A stretch of DNA of 64,000 bases from Myxococcus flavus. GTDB lineage: Bacteria; Myxococcota; Myxococcia; Myxococcales; Myxococcaceae. Of this stretch, positions 8,010 to 16,132 are shown piece by piece; the first letter of the stretch is position 1; each line of letters starts with the position of its first letter. Position numbers and translations under genes: made by a program. The stretch is taken from positions 930,001 through 994,000 of the forward strand of contig NZ_CP143624.1 in NCBI RefSeq assembly GCF_050038885.1. The letters run 5' to 3'. Under the pieces are notes generated by a model. That model searched no databases, had not been told where the DNA came from, and saw only the letters and a list, made by a program, of their open reading frames with translations.

Positions 8010-8753
8010 GTGCGTGGGGAAAGAGGCGTGGGAGTGCTGTTGGTGGGGTGGCTCGTGCTGGCCACGGGCGCCTGTGGCCTTCCGCGCGACACCCACGGGA
8101 CGCAGGCACGCATCCAGCAGGAAGGCCTCCTGCGCGTCGGGCTGGTGCGTCACGCGCCGTGGACCGAGCTCCTGGACGGCAAGCCCACCGGCCCCGAGGC
8201 CCAGGCCGTGGCACAGCTGGCCGAGCAGCTCGGCGCCCGGGTGGCCTGGACGGTGGCCCCCGAAGCCGAGCTGATGCACGCCTTGAAGGAGCGCGCGGTG
8301 GACCTCGTCATCGGCGGCATTCCCGCGAAGGCGCCGTGGGCGAAGCAGCTCGGCACCGGCCACCCCTATCTCACCACCCAGGTTCGCGTGGGGGCGCCGC
8401 CCGGCCAGTCCGTGCCGGAGACGCTGGAAGGCCTCACCGTCTTCGTGGCGCGGGGCAGCGACGCCGGGCCTCGGCTCCAGGAGGAAGGCGCACACGTCCG
8501 CGAGACGGATGCGCTGCACGAAGCGCCCGGGTTCCGGGCCGCATGGGACTGGCAGCTCGCGGCCTGGGGCTACGTCCCGGGTGGAGCGCCGCTCCGCGAG
8601 GAACAGCGCATGTGGGTGGTGCCCGCCGGTGAGAACCGCTGGCTGCTCACCGTGGACCGCTTCGTCGTCGAGCACGCGCAGGACATCCGGCAGGGGCTCA
8701 TCGCCGCGGCGCAGTCCCGAGCCTCCCGCGCCTCGGCGGAGGGACGGCGATGA
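8010..8753 (+). CDS. Solute-binding (SBP_bac_3-like) lipoprotein coupled to a CDF-type transporter
   Basis: 247 residues from a GTG at 8010, preceded by AGGAGG. Lipobox TGAC (residues 19-22) predicts a lipid-anchored protein. The body follows the periplasmic amino-acid-binding fold: GLLRVGLVRHAPWTEL, a second strand with VDLVIGGIPAKAPWAK, then the hinge-type segment TLEGLTVFVARGSD. It is shorter than typical members and lacks a clear second-lobe ending, so the ligand may be unusual. Its stop overlaps the next start in ATGA (8750-8753), implying translational coupling with the transporter. A receptor of this type is normally paired with an ABC permease, not with a cation efflux protein. Confidence 0.72.
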   Translation: MRGERGVGVLLVGWLVLATGACGLPRDTHGTQARIQQEGLLRVGLVRHAPWTELLDGKPTGPEAQAVAQLAEQLGARVAWTVAPEAELMHALKERAVDLVIGGIPAKAPWAKQLGTGHPYLTTQVRVGAPPGQSVPETLEGLTVFVARGSDAGPRLQEEGAHVRETDALHEAPGFRAAWDWQLAAWGYVPGGAPLREEQRMWVVPAGENRWLLTVDRFVVEHAQDIRQGLIAAAQSRASRASAEGRR

Positions 8754-9721
8754 GCTGGCGACAGCGGCAGCGCTCCGGCGCGGCGGATGAAGACGACCTT
8801 CCCGACGACAAGCGCAGCGTCCTGAAGCGCGCGCAGCGGCTGGAGGCCTGGGCCCTGGCCTACCTGGTGTCGGCCATCGCCGTCATCTACCTCACCCTGG
8901 GCGCCTCCCAGGCGATGAAGGCCGCGTGGCTGGAGGACCTGCTCAGCCTCATCCCGCCCATCTCCTTCCTCGTGGGCAGCCGCGTCGCGCACCGGAAACC
9001 CTCCCGCGAGTACCCCTACGGCTACCACCGTGCCGTCACCGTGGCGTACCTCGTGGGCTCGGTGGCGCTGCTCTTCATGGGCCTGTGGCTGCTCGTGGAG
9101 TCCGTCCTCAAGCTGGTCCGCGCGGAGTACCCCTCCATCGGCACCACGCAGCTGTTCGGTCACACGGTGTGGATGGGCTGGCTGATGCTGGCGGCCCTGG
9201 CCTGGTCGGCCATTCCCTCCGTGCTGCTGGGCCGGGCGAAGCTGCCGCTGGCGGAGGCGCTCCACGACAAGGTGCTTCACGCCGACGCCCTGATGAACAA
9301 GGCGGACTGGCTCACGGCGGTGGCCGCCATGCTGGGCGTGGTGGGCATTGGCATGGGGTGGTGGTGGGCGGACGCGGTGGCCGCGGGCGTCATCGCGCTG
9401 GACATCTCCTGGGATGGCCAGCGGCACCTGCGCACCTCCCTGGGCGACTTGATGGACCGCACCCCGCGCACGCTCGACTCCAAGCATGCCGAGCCGCTGC
9501 CGCGCCGGATTCACGAGGCGCTCAGCGGCCTGGAGTGGGTGGAGGCCGTCCACGTGCGGGTGCGCGAGGACGGACACGTCTTCTGCGCGGACGTGCGCGT
9601 GGTGCCCAGGGACAGGGGCCCGGAGCTCGTCACCCGGCTGGGGAACGCCGCCGAGGCCCTCAAGCGCCTCGACTGGCGCCTGCGCGACGTGATGCTGGTG
9701 CCCGTGGAGCGGCTGGGCTGA
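8750..9721 (+). CDS. Divergent cation diffusion facilitator (CDF)-like transporter
   Basis: 323 residues: a charged N-terminus, about six transmembrane helices (between 34 and 222) and a C-terminal cytoplasmic ferredoxin-like domain (about 245-320, with GLEWVEAVHVRVREDGHVF). The loop motif YPYGYHRA corresponds to the YGHGRAE-type CDF signature, and HADALMNKADWLTAVAAMLG aligns with transmembrane helix 5. In that helix the usual His/Asp four positions before the conserved Asp is Met, and in helix 2 I cannot place a normal H/DxxxD pair. Metal specificity is therefore unlikely to be the standard Zn type. Start fixed by the ATGA overlap with the upstream lipoprotein gene. Confidence 0.75.
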   Translation: MSWRQRQRSGAADEDDLPDDKRSVLKRAQRLEAWALAYLVSAIAVIYLTLGASQAMKAAWLEDLLSLIPPISFLVGSRVAHRKPSREYPYGYHRAVTVAYLVGSVALLFMGLWLLVESVLKLVRAEYPSIGTTQLFGHTVWMGWLMLAALAWSAIPSVLLGRAKLPLAEALHDKVLHADALMNKADWLTAVAAMLGVVGIGMGWWWADAVAAGVIALDISWDGQRHLRTSLGDLMDRTPRTLDSKHAEPLPRRIHEALSGLEWVEAVHVRVREDGHVFCADVRVVPRDRGPELVTRLGNAAEALKRLDWRLRDVMLVPVERLG

Positions 9722-9745
9722 GGCCATGCGGCCCACGCCGCCGTG

Positions 9746-10184
9746 TCAGCGGCCCGGCGAGCCCGCGTCCCCGAACGTGTCGCACGCGTCGAGGCGGCCC
9801 TGCTCCAGCCCGCGGCGGAACCAGGAGACGCGCTGCGCGGACGAGCCATGGGTGAAGGACTCGGGGACGACGTAGCCCTGCGCGCGCCGCTGCAAGGCGT
9901 CGTCGCCGATGGCCGCCGCCGCCCCCAGCCCCTCCTCCACGTCCCCCGCCTCCAGCAGCTGCCCCTGGCGCTGGGCGTGGTGGGCCCAGCTGCCGGCGAA
10001 GCAGTCCGCCTGGAGCTCCTGGAGCACGGACAGCGCGTTGGCCTCCTCCGGAGACACGCGGCCCCGCATGGCCTGGACCTGCCGGGAAAGGCCCAGCAGG
10101 TTCTGCACATGGTGGCCCACCTCGTGCGCCACGACGTAGGCCTGCGCGAAGTCGCCGGGCGCGCCGGCGGGCCCCCATCGAGAC
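9746..10184 (-). pseudogene. 5'-truncated YpfJ-family neutral zinc metallopeptidase
   Basis: The reading frame GAPGDFAQAYVVAHEVGHHVQN, starting near 10165, matches the central region of the YpfJ/KPN_00166-type putative neutral zinc metallopeptidases, including HEVGHH with the HExxH zinc site. It continues through QELQADCFAGSWAHHA and ends normally at 9746 (FRRGLEQGRLDACDTFG). The N-terminal half of about 150 residues, with its membrane segment, is missing: upstream of about 10170 the frame passes into the stop region of the M16 gene. No ribosome-binding site is seen before the internal ATG at 10132. I read it as a remnant left by a deletion or recombination. Confidence 0.75.
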
Positions 10185-12935
10185 CTAGGGCTGGGACATG
10201 GCCTGGATGGCGGACCGGGCCTGGCCTTCGTCCGCGGTGATGGAGACGACGAGCCGCTTGAGGCAGCCTTCGAACTCCTGCCGCAGGGCTTCCGCCGTCA
10301 CCGCCTTGAGCAGCGCGGGCCGGCGCGTCACCGCCTCGGGCTCGAAGCCGCGCACGCGCGCCGTGAGCAGCGCGTTCACCCACGCTTCCGCGGTGATGAA
10401 GGACACGGCCTGCGACGCCAGCAGTTGCGCCCGCGCCCGCTCCAGGTCGCGCTCGGACACCTGCTTCGCGAAGCCCGAGAGCGCGTCACGGACCGTGGCG
10501 ATGCCCTCGGCCATGCGCTGCGCGTCCACCGCGCCCTCCACGACGAGGTGGGCCGCTCCGCCCCGCCCCAGCCAGGGCTGCGCGTGGAAGCCGTAGGTCG
10601 CCCCCCGGCGTGAGCGCATCTCCCCCGTGGCCGCCCCGGACATCAGGCTCGCCATCAAGGCGTAACGTGCCTCCAGCTCCGGCGTGGCCGTGGGCAGCCG
10701 GCAGGCCAGATGCACCTGCGCCTGGCTCGCCCCGGGACGCGGCGTGAGCAGCGCCTTCGCGCTGGAAGGCGCCGCCGGCAGCTCGGGCGCGGGCGGCACG
10801 GCCACGGGCGTGGGCTTGCCCCGGCTCCATCCGCCCAGGTACTTGCGCGCCAGGCCTTCGACTTCCTTCACGTCGAGCTCGCCCGCGATGACGACCACCG
10901 TGTTGGCGGGGCGGTACACGTCCTCGATCCACGCGTTGGCCTCCGTCCAGGACACCTGCGCCAGGTCCTCGCCGCTGGCCTCACGCCCGTAGGGATGCGC
11001 TCCGTACAGGGCCGTCTGCAGGTGGCGCTCGGCCAGGACCTCTGGGTAGGTGTCCACGGCCCGCCGCCAGGGCAGCACCTGCTCCCGGTAGTAGCGCACC
11101 ACGTCCTCGGAGGTGCGCGTGGAGTCGAGCTGCTCGGCCAGCATCGCCAGCATGTTGCCGACGTTGCCCGCAGTGCCGGAGATGCCGACGCGCAGATGGT
11201 CCCGCCGGAAGGAACCCGAGGTGTGCAGTCCCCAGTCGCTGGGGCGACCTTCGAACCAGGACTCGCGGAAGGAGCCCCAGTTGGCCAGGTCCGCCACGCC
11301 GGGCTTCGCTCCGTGGGACCAGCCACCGCCCAGCGCCGCGCCCACGCGCACCACGGGGAGGCCCGGACGCGGGACGAGGAGCACCTCCATGCCGTTGTCG
11401 AGCTTGAGCACGTGGACGGGCGACTCCAGCGCGGCGGTCATGGAGGCCGTCACCCGCTCGGCGGGGGTGCTCGAGGGCGCCTCGTCCGCAATCGCCGGGA
11501 GGCTGGCCGCGACCGCGCCCGGCGTCTCGCCGGGCCGCACGACGATGATGCGCGCCCGGTCCCGCTGGAGCCACTGGTAGGAGAAGTCCGTCACGTTGCC
11601 GCCACCCAGCGCCATCAGCGCCATCTGCGAGCGGGTATAGGAGCGCACGTCCTGCGTGAAGTGGGTGAGCAGCGCGCGGCGCTCCGTGCGGAAGAGGAGG
11701 TCCTCGGACTCCAGCACCATGCCCGTCACGACCTGACGGCGCATGGCCTGGAAGTCGAACTCGCGCCCCAGCACCCCACCCGCCTGGATCTCCTGCGCCC
11801 ATGCGTTCTGGACCTGGTCCAGGACCTTGCCCGCCGAACGCGCCGGGTCATCGCCGCGGCTGAGCGTCACCCGCACCACCAGCAGCGAGGCACGTGTGCC
11901 CGGAATCAGGTCGGTGGAGATGCCCGCGATGTCCCCGTCACTGCGCTGTGCCCCCCAGAGGCCCTGGCTGAAGGTGGCGCGAACGAAGTCGTGCACCGCG
12001 CTGGCCTCCTCGAAGCCACGCGGCAGCACCCACGACAGGTACACCTCGGGCGTCGGCACGGCGGCCGCGTAGACGGGAACCGACTTCTGGGGCGGCGCGA
12101 TGGATGGCGCCGTGGCCTGCGCGGGCAGCCGCGGCTCCAGCGCCAGCGGCGCGCCCGTCCCCACCCAGGCCTCGGGCAGGTTCTGCCGCAGCGTGGCCTC
12201 CACGGCCGCCAGGTCCACATCTCCCGCGATGACCAGGGTGACGTTCTCCGGCCGGTAGTGCGCCCGGGCGAAGCGCTGCGCGTCCGACAGCGTCAGTGCG
12301 GACAGCGTCTCGTGCGTCCCGATGATGGGGCGCGCGTAGGGATGGCCCGCGGGGAACGCGGAGGCGTGCATCCAGCTGAAGACCTGCCCCACGTAGCCCG
12401 TCTCGTTGCGCTGGCGGAGCTCGTTGCGGACCACCTCGCGCTCCACCGCGAAGACCTCGGGGCTCACGCCCGCGAGCGGCGCGGACAGGCGCTGGCCCTC
12501 CATCTTCAGGAGCACGGGCAGCGACTCCTTCGGCCCCAGCGTCTCGTAGGACGTGTAGTCCAGGCTGGTGGAGGCGTTGTAGTGGCCGGCTCCGGAGGCC
12601 TCCAGCCGCGTCCACACGGACGGCCCGCCCGCGTGACGGGCGCGGAAGGCCAGGTGCTCCACCACGTGCGCCAGGCCTTCCTTGCCGCCCGGGTCGCTGG
12701 AGCCCCCGGCCCCCACCACGGCGACCACCGCCACCACGGGTGAACGGGTGTCCTGCTCCACCACCACGCGGAGCCCCGAGGGGAAACGGAAGTCGCGCAG
12801 CGGGAAGGCCACGTCGCGCATGACCACCTGGCCACGCTGCGGCAGGGTGGCGCACGCGCTCAACAGCACCGCCAGGGCGACGACGGCGGCTGCGGGTCGC
12901 CAGGGAGAAGACGAACGGACTCGCGGGGGAAACAT
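10185..12935 (-). CDS. M16 (insulinase-type) zinc metallopeptidase, two-domain lipoprotein
   Basis: 916 residues from the ATG at 12935 (GGAG five bases upstream). Signal peptide with lipobox LSAC near residue 26 gives a lipid-anchored periplasmic or surface enzyme. The first M16 unit has the inverted zinc motif H90-x-x-E93-H94 (HVVEH) and a downstream EREVVRNEL glutamate region about 75 residues later. The second unit (from about 470) lacks the zinc motif, as is usual for the inactive half in processing peptidase-like fusions. It would degrade short unfolded peptides. The stop at 10185 lies directly against the truncated zinc peptidase remnant. Confidence 0.88.
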   Translation of the reverse strand: MFPPRVRSSSPWRPAAAVVALAVLLSACATLPQRGQVVMRDVAFPLRDFRFPSGLRVVVEQDTRSPVVAVVAVVGAGGSSDPGGKEGLAHVVEHLAFRARHAGGPSVWTRLEASGAGHYNASTSLDYTSYETLGPKESLPVLLKMEGQRLSAPLAGVSPEVFAVEREVVRNELRQRNETGYVGQVFSWMHASAFPAGHPYARPIIGTHETLSALTLSDAQRFARAHYRPENVTLVIAGDVDLAAVEATLRQNLPEAWVGTGAPLALEPRLPAQATAPSIAPPQKSVPVYAAAVPTPEVYLSWVLPRGFEEASAVHDFVRATFSQGLWGAQRSDGDIAGISTDLIPGTRASLLVVRVTLSRGDDPARSAGKVLDQVQNAWAQEIQAGGVLGREFDFQAMRRQVVTGMVLESEDLLFRTERRALLTHFTQDVRSYTRSQMALMALGGGNVTDFSYQWLQRDRARIIVVRPGETPGAVAASLPAIADEAPSSTPAERVTASMTAALESPVHVLKLDNGMEVLLVPRPGLPVVRVGAALGGGWSHGAKPGVADLANWGSFRESWFEGRPSDWGLHTSGSFRRDHLRVGISGTAGNVGNMLAMLAEQLDSTRTSEDVVRYYREQVLPWRRAVDTYPEVLAERHLQTALYGAHPYGREASGEDLAQVSWTEANAWIEDVYRPANTVVVIAGELDVKEVEGLARKYLGGWSRGKPTPVAVPPAPELPAAPSSAKALLTPRPGASQAQVHLACRLPTATPELEARYALMASLMSGAATGEMRSRRGATYGFHAQPWLGRGGAAHLVVEGAVDAQRMAEGIATVRDALSGFAKQVSERDLERARAQLLASQAVSFITAEAWVNALLTARVRGFEPEAVTRRPALLKAVTAEALRQEFEGCLKRLVVSITADEGQARSAIQAMSQP

Positions 12936-13427
12936 CCAGGCTCCAGGTGACAACCGGGGAGCGACACGGAGGGCACACGCCCACCGCCTCCCCCCGGGCG
13001 GAAGTGATTCTCGACGGCAATGAGGCGGAGTGCGGACCGAATGGCCCCTGGACTCAAGGCCAGACGGTGCAAAGACTCATACCATCCACGGCTGAACAGG
13101 CCAAGCGTGCCGGCCGACTGATTTGCGATTACAGAGCTCCTGGCAGCTCCGCCATCCTGGCAATTCCCCATTAGCGCTGACGAAACGCAGGCGTGCATTC
13201 CGTCACGCACGGGACGCGGGCTGGCCAGTGCAGCGCCAGGTCAGGCAACACACGTAGCGGGATGGCCAGGCCCCGGCCACACGTGAGGTCGGGCAGGCGC
13301 TGGAGTTGCCGCCCAGGTCCAATGCCAGGACGCGACGCCCGGCCAGCCGCTGGGCACGGCGTGGGGCCGCCCGATTCGTCCGTGGGGTCACCTCTCGAAA
13401 GGATGCCGCCCATCTCGGCGGGACGCC
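12936..13427. other. 492-bp intergenic region without a supported gene
   Basis: Between two minus-strand genes. Short frames occur (minus 13203-13391, plus 13193-13447) but without ribosome-binding sites or domains. The stretch 13200-13400 is GC-rich with several CCAGG/CCTGG-type words; I could not fold it into a recognised RNA or assign it to a mobile element. The M16 promoter must be in the first 100 bases. Confidence 0.4.
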
Positions 13428-13988
13428 TCAGCCCAGGCGTCGGATGAGCCTTGCAGGAACCCCTGCCACGAAGCTGTTCGGAGCGACATCCGCGGTCACC
13501 ACCGAGCCGGCGCCCACCACGGAGTTCTCTCCCACCGTGACGCCCGGCAATATCGTGACGGCCGCGGCAATCCAGACATTCTTCTGGAGGATGATGGGCC
13601 TGGCGACCGCGGAGGCACGCCGTCTGGACGGCTCCAGGGGATGGCTCGACGTGATGAGGTTCACCTTGGGGCCAATCATGACATCATCGGCGATGTCGAT
13701 ACCGCCGATGTCCATCAGCGTGCAACACTGGTTGATGAAGACATTCCGACCGACGCGGATGTTGACGCCATGGTCGGTATAGAAAGGCGGAATGAGCGAG
13801 AACGTGGTGTCGACTTTCCTGCCGGTCAGCTCGCTGAAGCGCGCCCTGATCTCTTCGGCATCGTCGAATGAGAGCTTGTTCAGCTCCGCGGTCAGGCGCA
13901 TCGCCCGCCGGATGTTATTGAACATCACCTCGGATTCAGGGGTGCCAATCCGCACCTCCCGGGGAAGGAATGGCGGCTCGCCATGCAT
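13428..13988 (-). CDS. Sugar O-acetyltransferase, LacA/NodL/Maa type (left-handed beta helix)
   Basis: 186 residues. The N-terminal cap helix region (RLTAELNKLSFDDAEEIRARFSELTG) is typical of maltose/galactoside acetyltransferases. Hexapeptide repeats run from about 75 (VNIRVGRNVFINQCCTLMDIGG) to the C-terminus (VWIAAAVTILPGVTVGENSVVGAGSVV). The catalytic His is His116 in SSHPLEP. It would move an acetyl group from acetyl-CoA to a sugar hydroxyl in the cytosol. GAGGAG precedes the ATG at 13988. Divergent from a LysR regulator with a palindrome in the 173-bp gap, so it is the likely target. Confidence 0.87.
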   Translation of the reverse strand: MHGEPPFLPREVRIGTPESEVMFNNIRRAMRLTAELNKLSFDDAEEIRARFSELTGRKVDTTFSLIPPFYTDHGVNIRVGRNVFINQCCTLMDIGGIDIADDVMIGPKVNLITSSHPLEPSRRRASAVARPIILQKNVWIAAAVTILPGVTVGENSVVGAGSVVTADVAPNSFVAGVPARLIRRLG

Positions 13989-14096
13989 GGGTCAGGACTC
14001 CTCGGGTCCAATCCGTCGCTGAGCGACAGCGTGTTGTGACAAAGGACCCTAGCCATTGCGCCACGGTGATATCAAACAACTCATCTGACGCCGCGA

Positions 14097-14113
14097 TACA
14101 ACCATTCGTTGTA
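14097..14113. promoter_or_regulatory. 17-bp palindrome, probable LysR operator
   Basis: TACAAC-CATTC-GTTGTA is a perfect inverted repeat that fits the T-N11-A rule for LysR-type binding sites. It lies 48 bp upstream of the LysR start (14162) and 108 bp upstream of the divergent acetyltransferase start (13988). Confidence 0.65.
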
Positions 14114-14161
14114 CGTGCGCTATGATGCCCAGGCGGTCCTGGGGCGAGAAGACGGAGTGAC

Positions 14162-15097
14162 ATGGATCTCGATGGTGTGCGGACCTTCCTTGCCGTGGCC
14201 GACACGGGGCAGTTCCAGGAAGCGGCGGCGAGGCTGTCGCTCACGCAGCAAGCCGTCTCCAAGCGTATCGCCGCACTCGAGGCCGCTCTCGGGGTCCGCC
14301 TGTTCGTCCGGACGCCGCGCGGGGTTCAGCTCACCACCGACGGGCGGGTGTTCCTGCCTCACGCCCGCAATCTGCTGGAAGCGGCAGCGCGAGCGGCGGA
14401 CTCCGTGCGCCCCGGCCGCCGTGGGCTGCGCGTCGACGTGGTCAATCCCAACCTCGGCCCCGCACGACTCCTCCGAGAATTCCATAGCGCGCATCCCGAG
14501 ATTCAAATCGATGTCGTCACCCACCTCTTCGATGCGAAGACGGCCCTGGCCGCGGTGCGGACGGGAGCCATCGACGCGACCTTTCGCGCCATCACCCAGC
14601 CTGCCCGGCAGCTGACGGACGGCGTCGAGGCGCTCCGCGTGCTCGACGACCCCGTGGAGTTGCTCACGAGCCATACGCACCCGCTCGCCGCCGCGAGCTC
14701 GGTGACGCCCGCCGAGCTCGCGAGGCACAAGGTCTGGATGCCCTTCCTCGTCCCGGGGACCGAGTGGGCGGCCTACTACGACGCGCTTGCAACGAGATTC
14801 GGGCTCACCATCGACACCATGGGGCCCGACTTCGGCATCGATGCGCTCCTGGAGGTCGTCGCGGGCTCCTCGACCCTGGCCACGCTGGTCGGTGAGCACA
14901 TCCGGCTGGTGTGGCCGTCCGAATACGAGCTCCGCCGCATTCCCATCCGCGGCCCGATGCTCGTCTACCCTCACTCCCTGGTCTGGCGAAGCGACAACGC
15001 GCACCCGGCGCTCGCGAAGCTCCGCGACCACCTCCACTCCCGGCTGGACGTCTACCGGCGCCCCAAGGCGTGGACTCCGCCATGGCGGAAGCGCTGA
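14162..15097 (+). CDS. LysR-family transcriptional regulator
   Basis: 311 residues. The N-terminal winged helix-turn-helix (about 1-60: TFLAVADTGQFQEAAARLSL, then SKRIAALEAALGVRLFVRT) is a textbook LysR DNA-binding domain. The C-terminal two-lobe co-inducer domain starts near 88 (RRGLRVDVVNPNLGP). It probably controls the divergent O-acetyltransferase gene and itself through the palindrome at 14097-14113; the effector is unknown. It converges on the gene ending at 15126 with only 28 bp between. Confidence 0.88.
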   Translation: MDLDGVRTFLAVADTGQFQEAAARLSLTQQAVSKRIAALEAALGVRLFVRTPRGVQLTTDGRVFLPHARNLLEAAARAADSVRPGRRGLRVDVVNPNLGPARLLREFHSAHPEIQIDVVTHLFDAKTALAAVRTGAIDATFRAITQPARQLTDGVEALRVLDDPVELLTSHTHPLAAASSVTPAELARHKVWMPFLVPGTEWAAYYDALATRFGLTIDTMGPDFGIDALLEVVAGSSTLATLVGEHIRLVWPSEYELRRIPIRGPMLVYPHSLVWRSDNAHPALAKLRDHLHSRLDVYRRPKAWTPPWRKR

Positions 15098-15125
15098 AGG
15101 CGGTGGGGAGCCTCGGGCCCACCGC

Positions 15126-16034
15126 TCAGCGGGCCTGGACCGGCGTATCCGCGGAGGGGGGCTTCGGCAGGTCGGCGTCCTTCAGTACCCGCCCGCGACG
15201 CTGACGCTCCGTCGCATCCGTGTAGCCCCGGTCCACCAGGCCGCTCAGGTCGAAAGGCAGGCGCTGGGCGCGCTCCAGCGTCTCCGCGCGCGCCTCCAGC
15301 GTCTTTGCCGCCACCTTCTCCTCGTAGCCCACGCCCACCAGGATGCGATTCGAGCTCTGCGGCACGATGAACTCGTACAGCTGCGTGAAGGCCACCTGCC
15401 ACGTATGCACCATGGCGTCGTAGCGGTGGTTCGGAGGAAAGGCCCAGACGTTCCCCACCACCGCGCCCTGGGGGCTCAGCTTCGCGCGCACCGCCGCCAG
15501 GAACTCGGCCGTGGCCAGGTGCTCGGGGATGCTGTCCGGCCCATAGGCGTCCAGGAAGATGAGGTCATACGCCGGCCGCTCGGCTTCGATGAAGCGCCGG
15601 CCGTCCCCCACGTGCGCACGCAGGCGCGTGTCCTCCTTGAAGCCGAAGTAGCGCTTCGCCACCGTCACCACGTCCGGGTCGATGTCCACCACGTCGATGT
15701 GCGCGCGCGGCACCACCTTGCGCAGGAACATGGGCATGGCACCACCGCCCAGCCCGATGACGAGGATGCGCTTGGGCGCGGGCACGTAGGCCAGCCCCAC
15801 CATGGACACCTGCGTGTAAGGCAGCACCAGGTCCAGGGGCCTTCCCGGCCGGACCACGCTCTGGAGCGCGCCCGAGGAATCAAAGCCCAGGTAGCGCCGC
15901 CCCTCGTCGTCCTCCGTCACCGAGATGAAGGTGTACGGCGAGGCCTTCTCATACAGGACCTTGCGCGACGCGAAGGCCGAACACGCCAGGACCGACAGCC
16001 CCACCAGGACGAGGCGCCGGGTCACTCGGTGCAT
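15126..16034 (-). CDS. Exported spermidine-synthase-like (methyltransferase-fold) protein
   Basis: 302 residues from the ATG at 16034 (GGAGGAG upstream). The N-terminus is a signal or lipoprotein-type segment (LVLVGLSVLACS), unusual for a spermidine synthase. The fold is clear: a beta-sheet N-terminal part (YTFISVTEDDEGRRYLGFD), the nucleotide-type loop VIGLGGGAMPMFL, acidic strand end VVDIDPDVV and DAYGPDSIPEHL at the active-site gate. Related proteins are annotated as spermidine synthase or fused-transporter homologues with unknown substrates. Being exported, it is unlikely to make spermidine in the cytosol. Divergent from the helicase gene at 16133. Confidence 0.75.
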   Translation of the reverse strand: MHRVTRRLVLVGLSVLACSAFASRKVLYEKASPYTFISVTEDDEGRRYLGFDSSGALQSVVRPGRPLDLVLPYTQVSMVGLAYVPAPKRILVIGLGGGAMPMFLRKVVPRAHIDVVDIDPDVVTVAKRYFGFKEDTRLRAHVGDGRRFIEAERPAYDLIFLDAYGPDSIPEHLATAEFLAAVRAKLSPQGAVVGNVWAFPPNHRYDAMVHTWQVAFTQLYEFIVPQSSNRILVGVGYEEKVAAKTLEARAETLERAQRLPFDLSGLVDRGYTDATERQRRGRVLKDADLPKPPSADTPVQAR

Positions 16035-16132
16035 GTCCACTCCTCCAAGGTACAGAGTACCAAAAAGACAGCATTTCTCTCAGGAAAAACAACAGGTTGA
16101 CGGGCACGGCTCCGAGGTTCACCTTGCCGCGC

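Noticed and set aside
10710..12743. Long plus-strand open frame opposite the M16 peptidase
   Set aside because: Composition is that of a reversed GC-rich gene, and the minus strand has a complete M16 zinc motif and lipoprotein signal.
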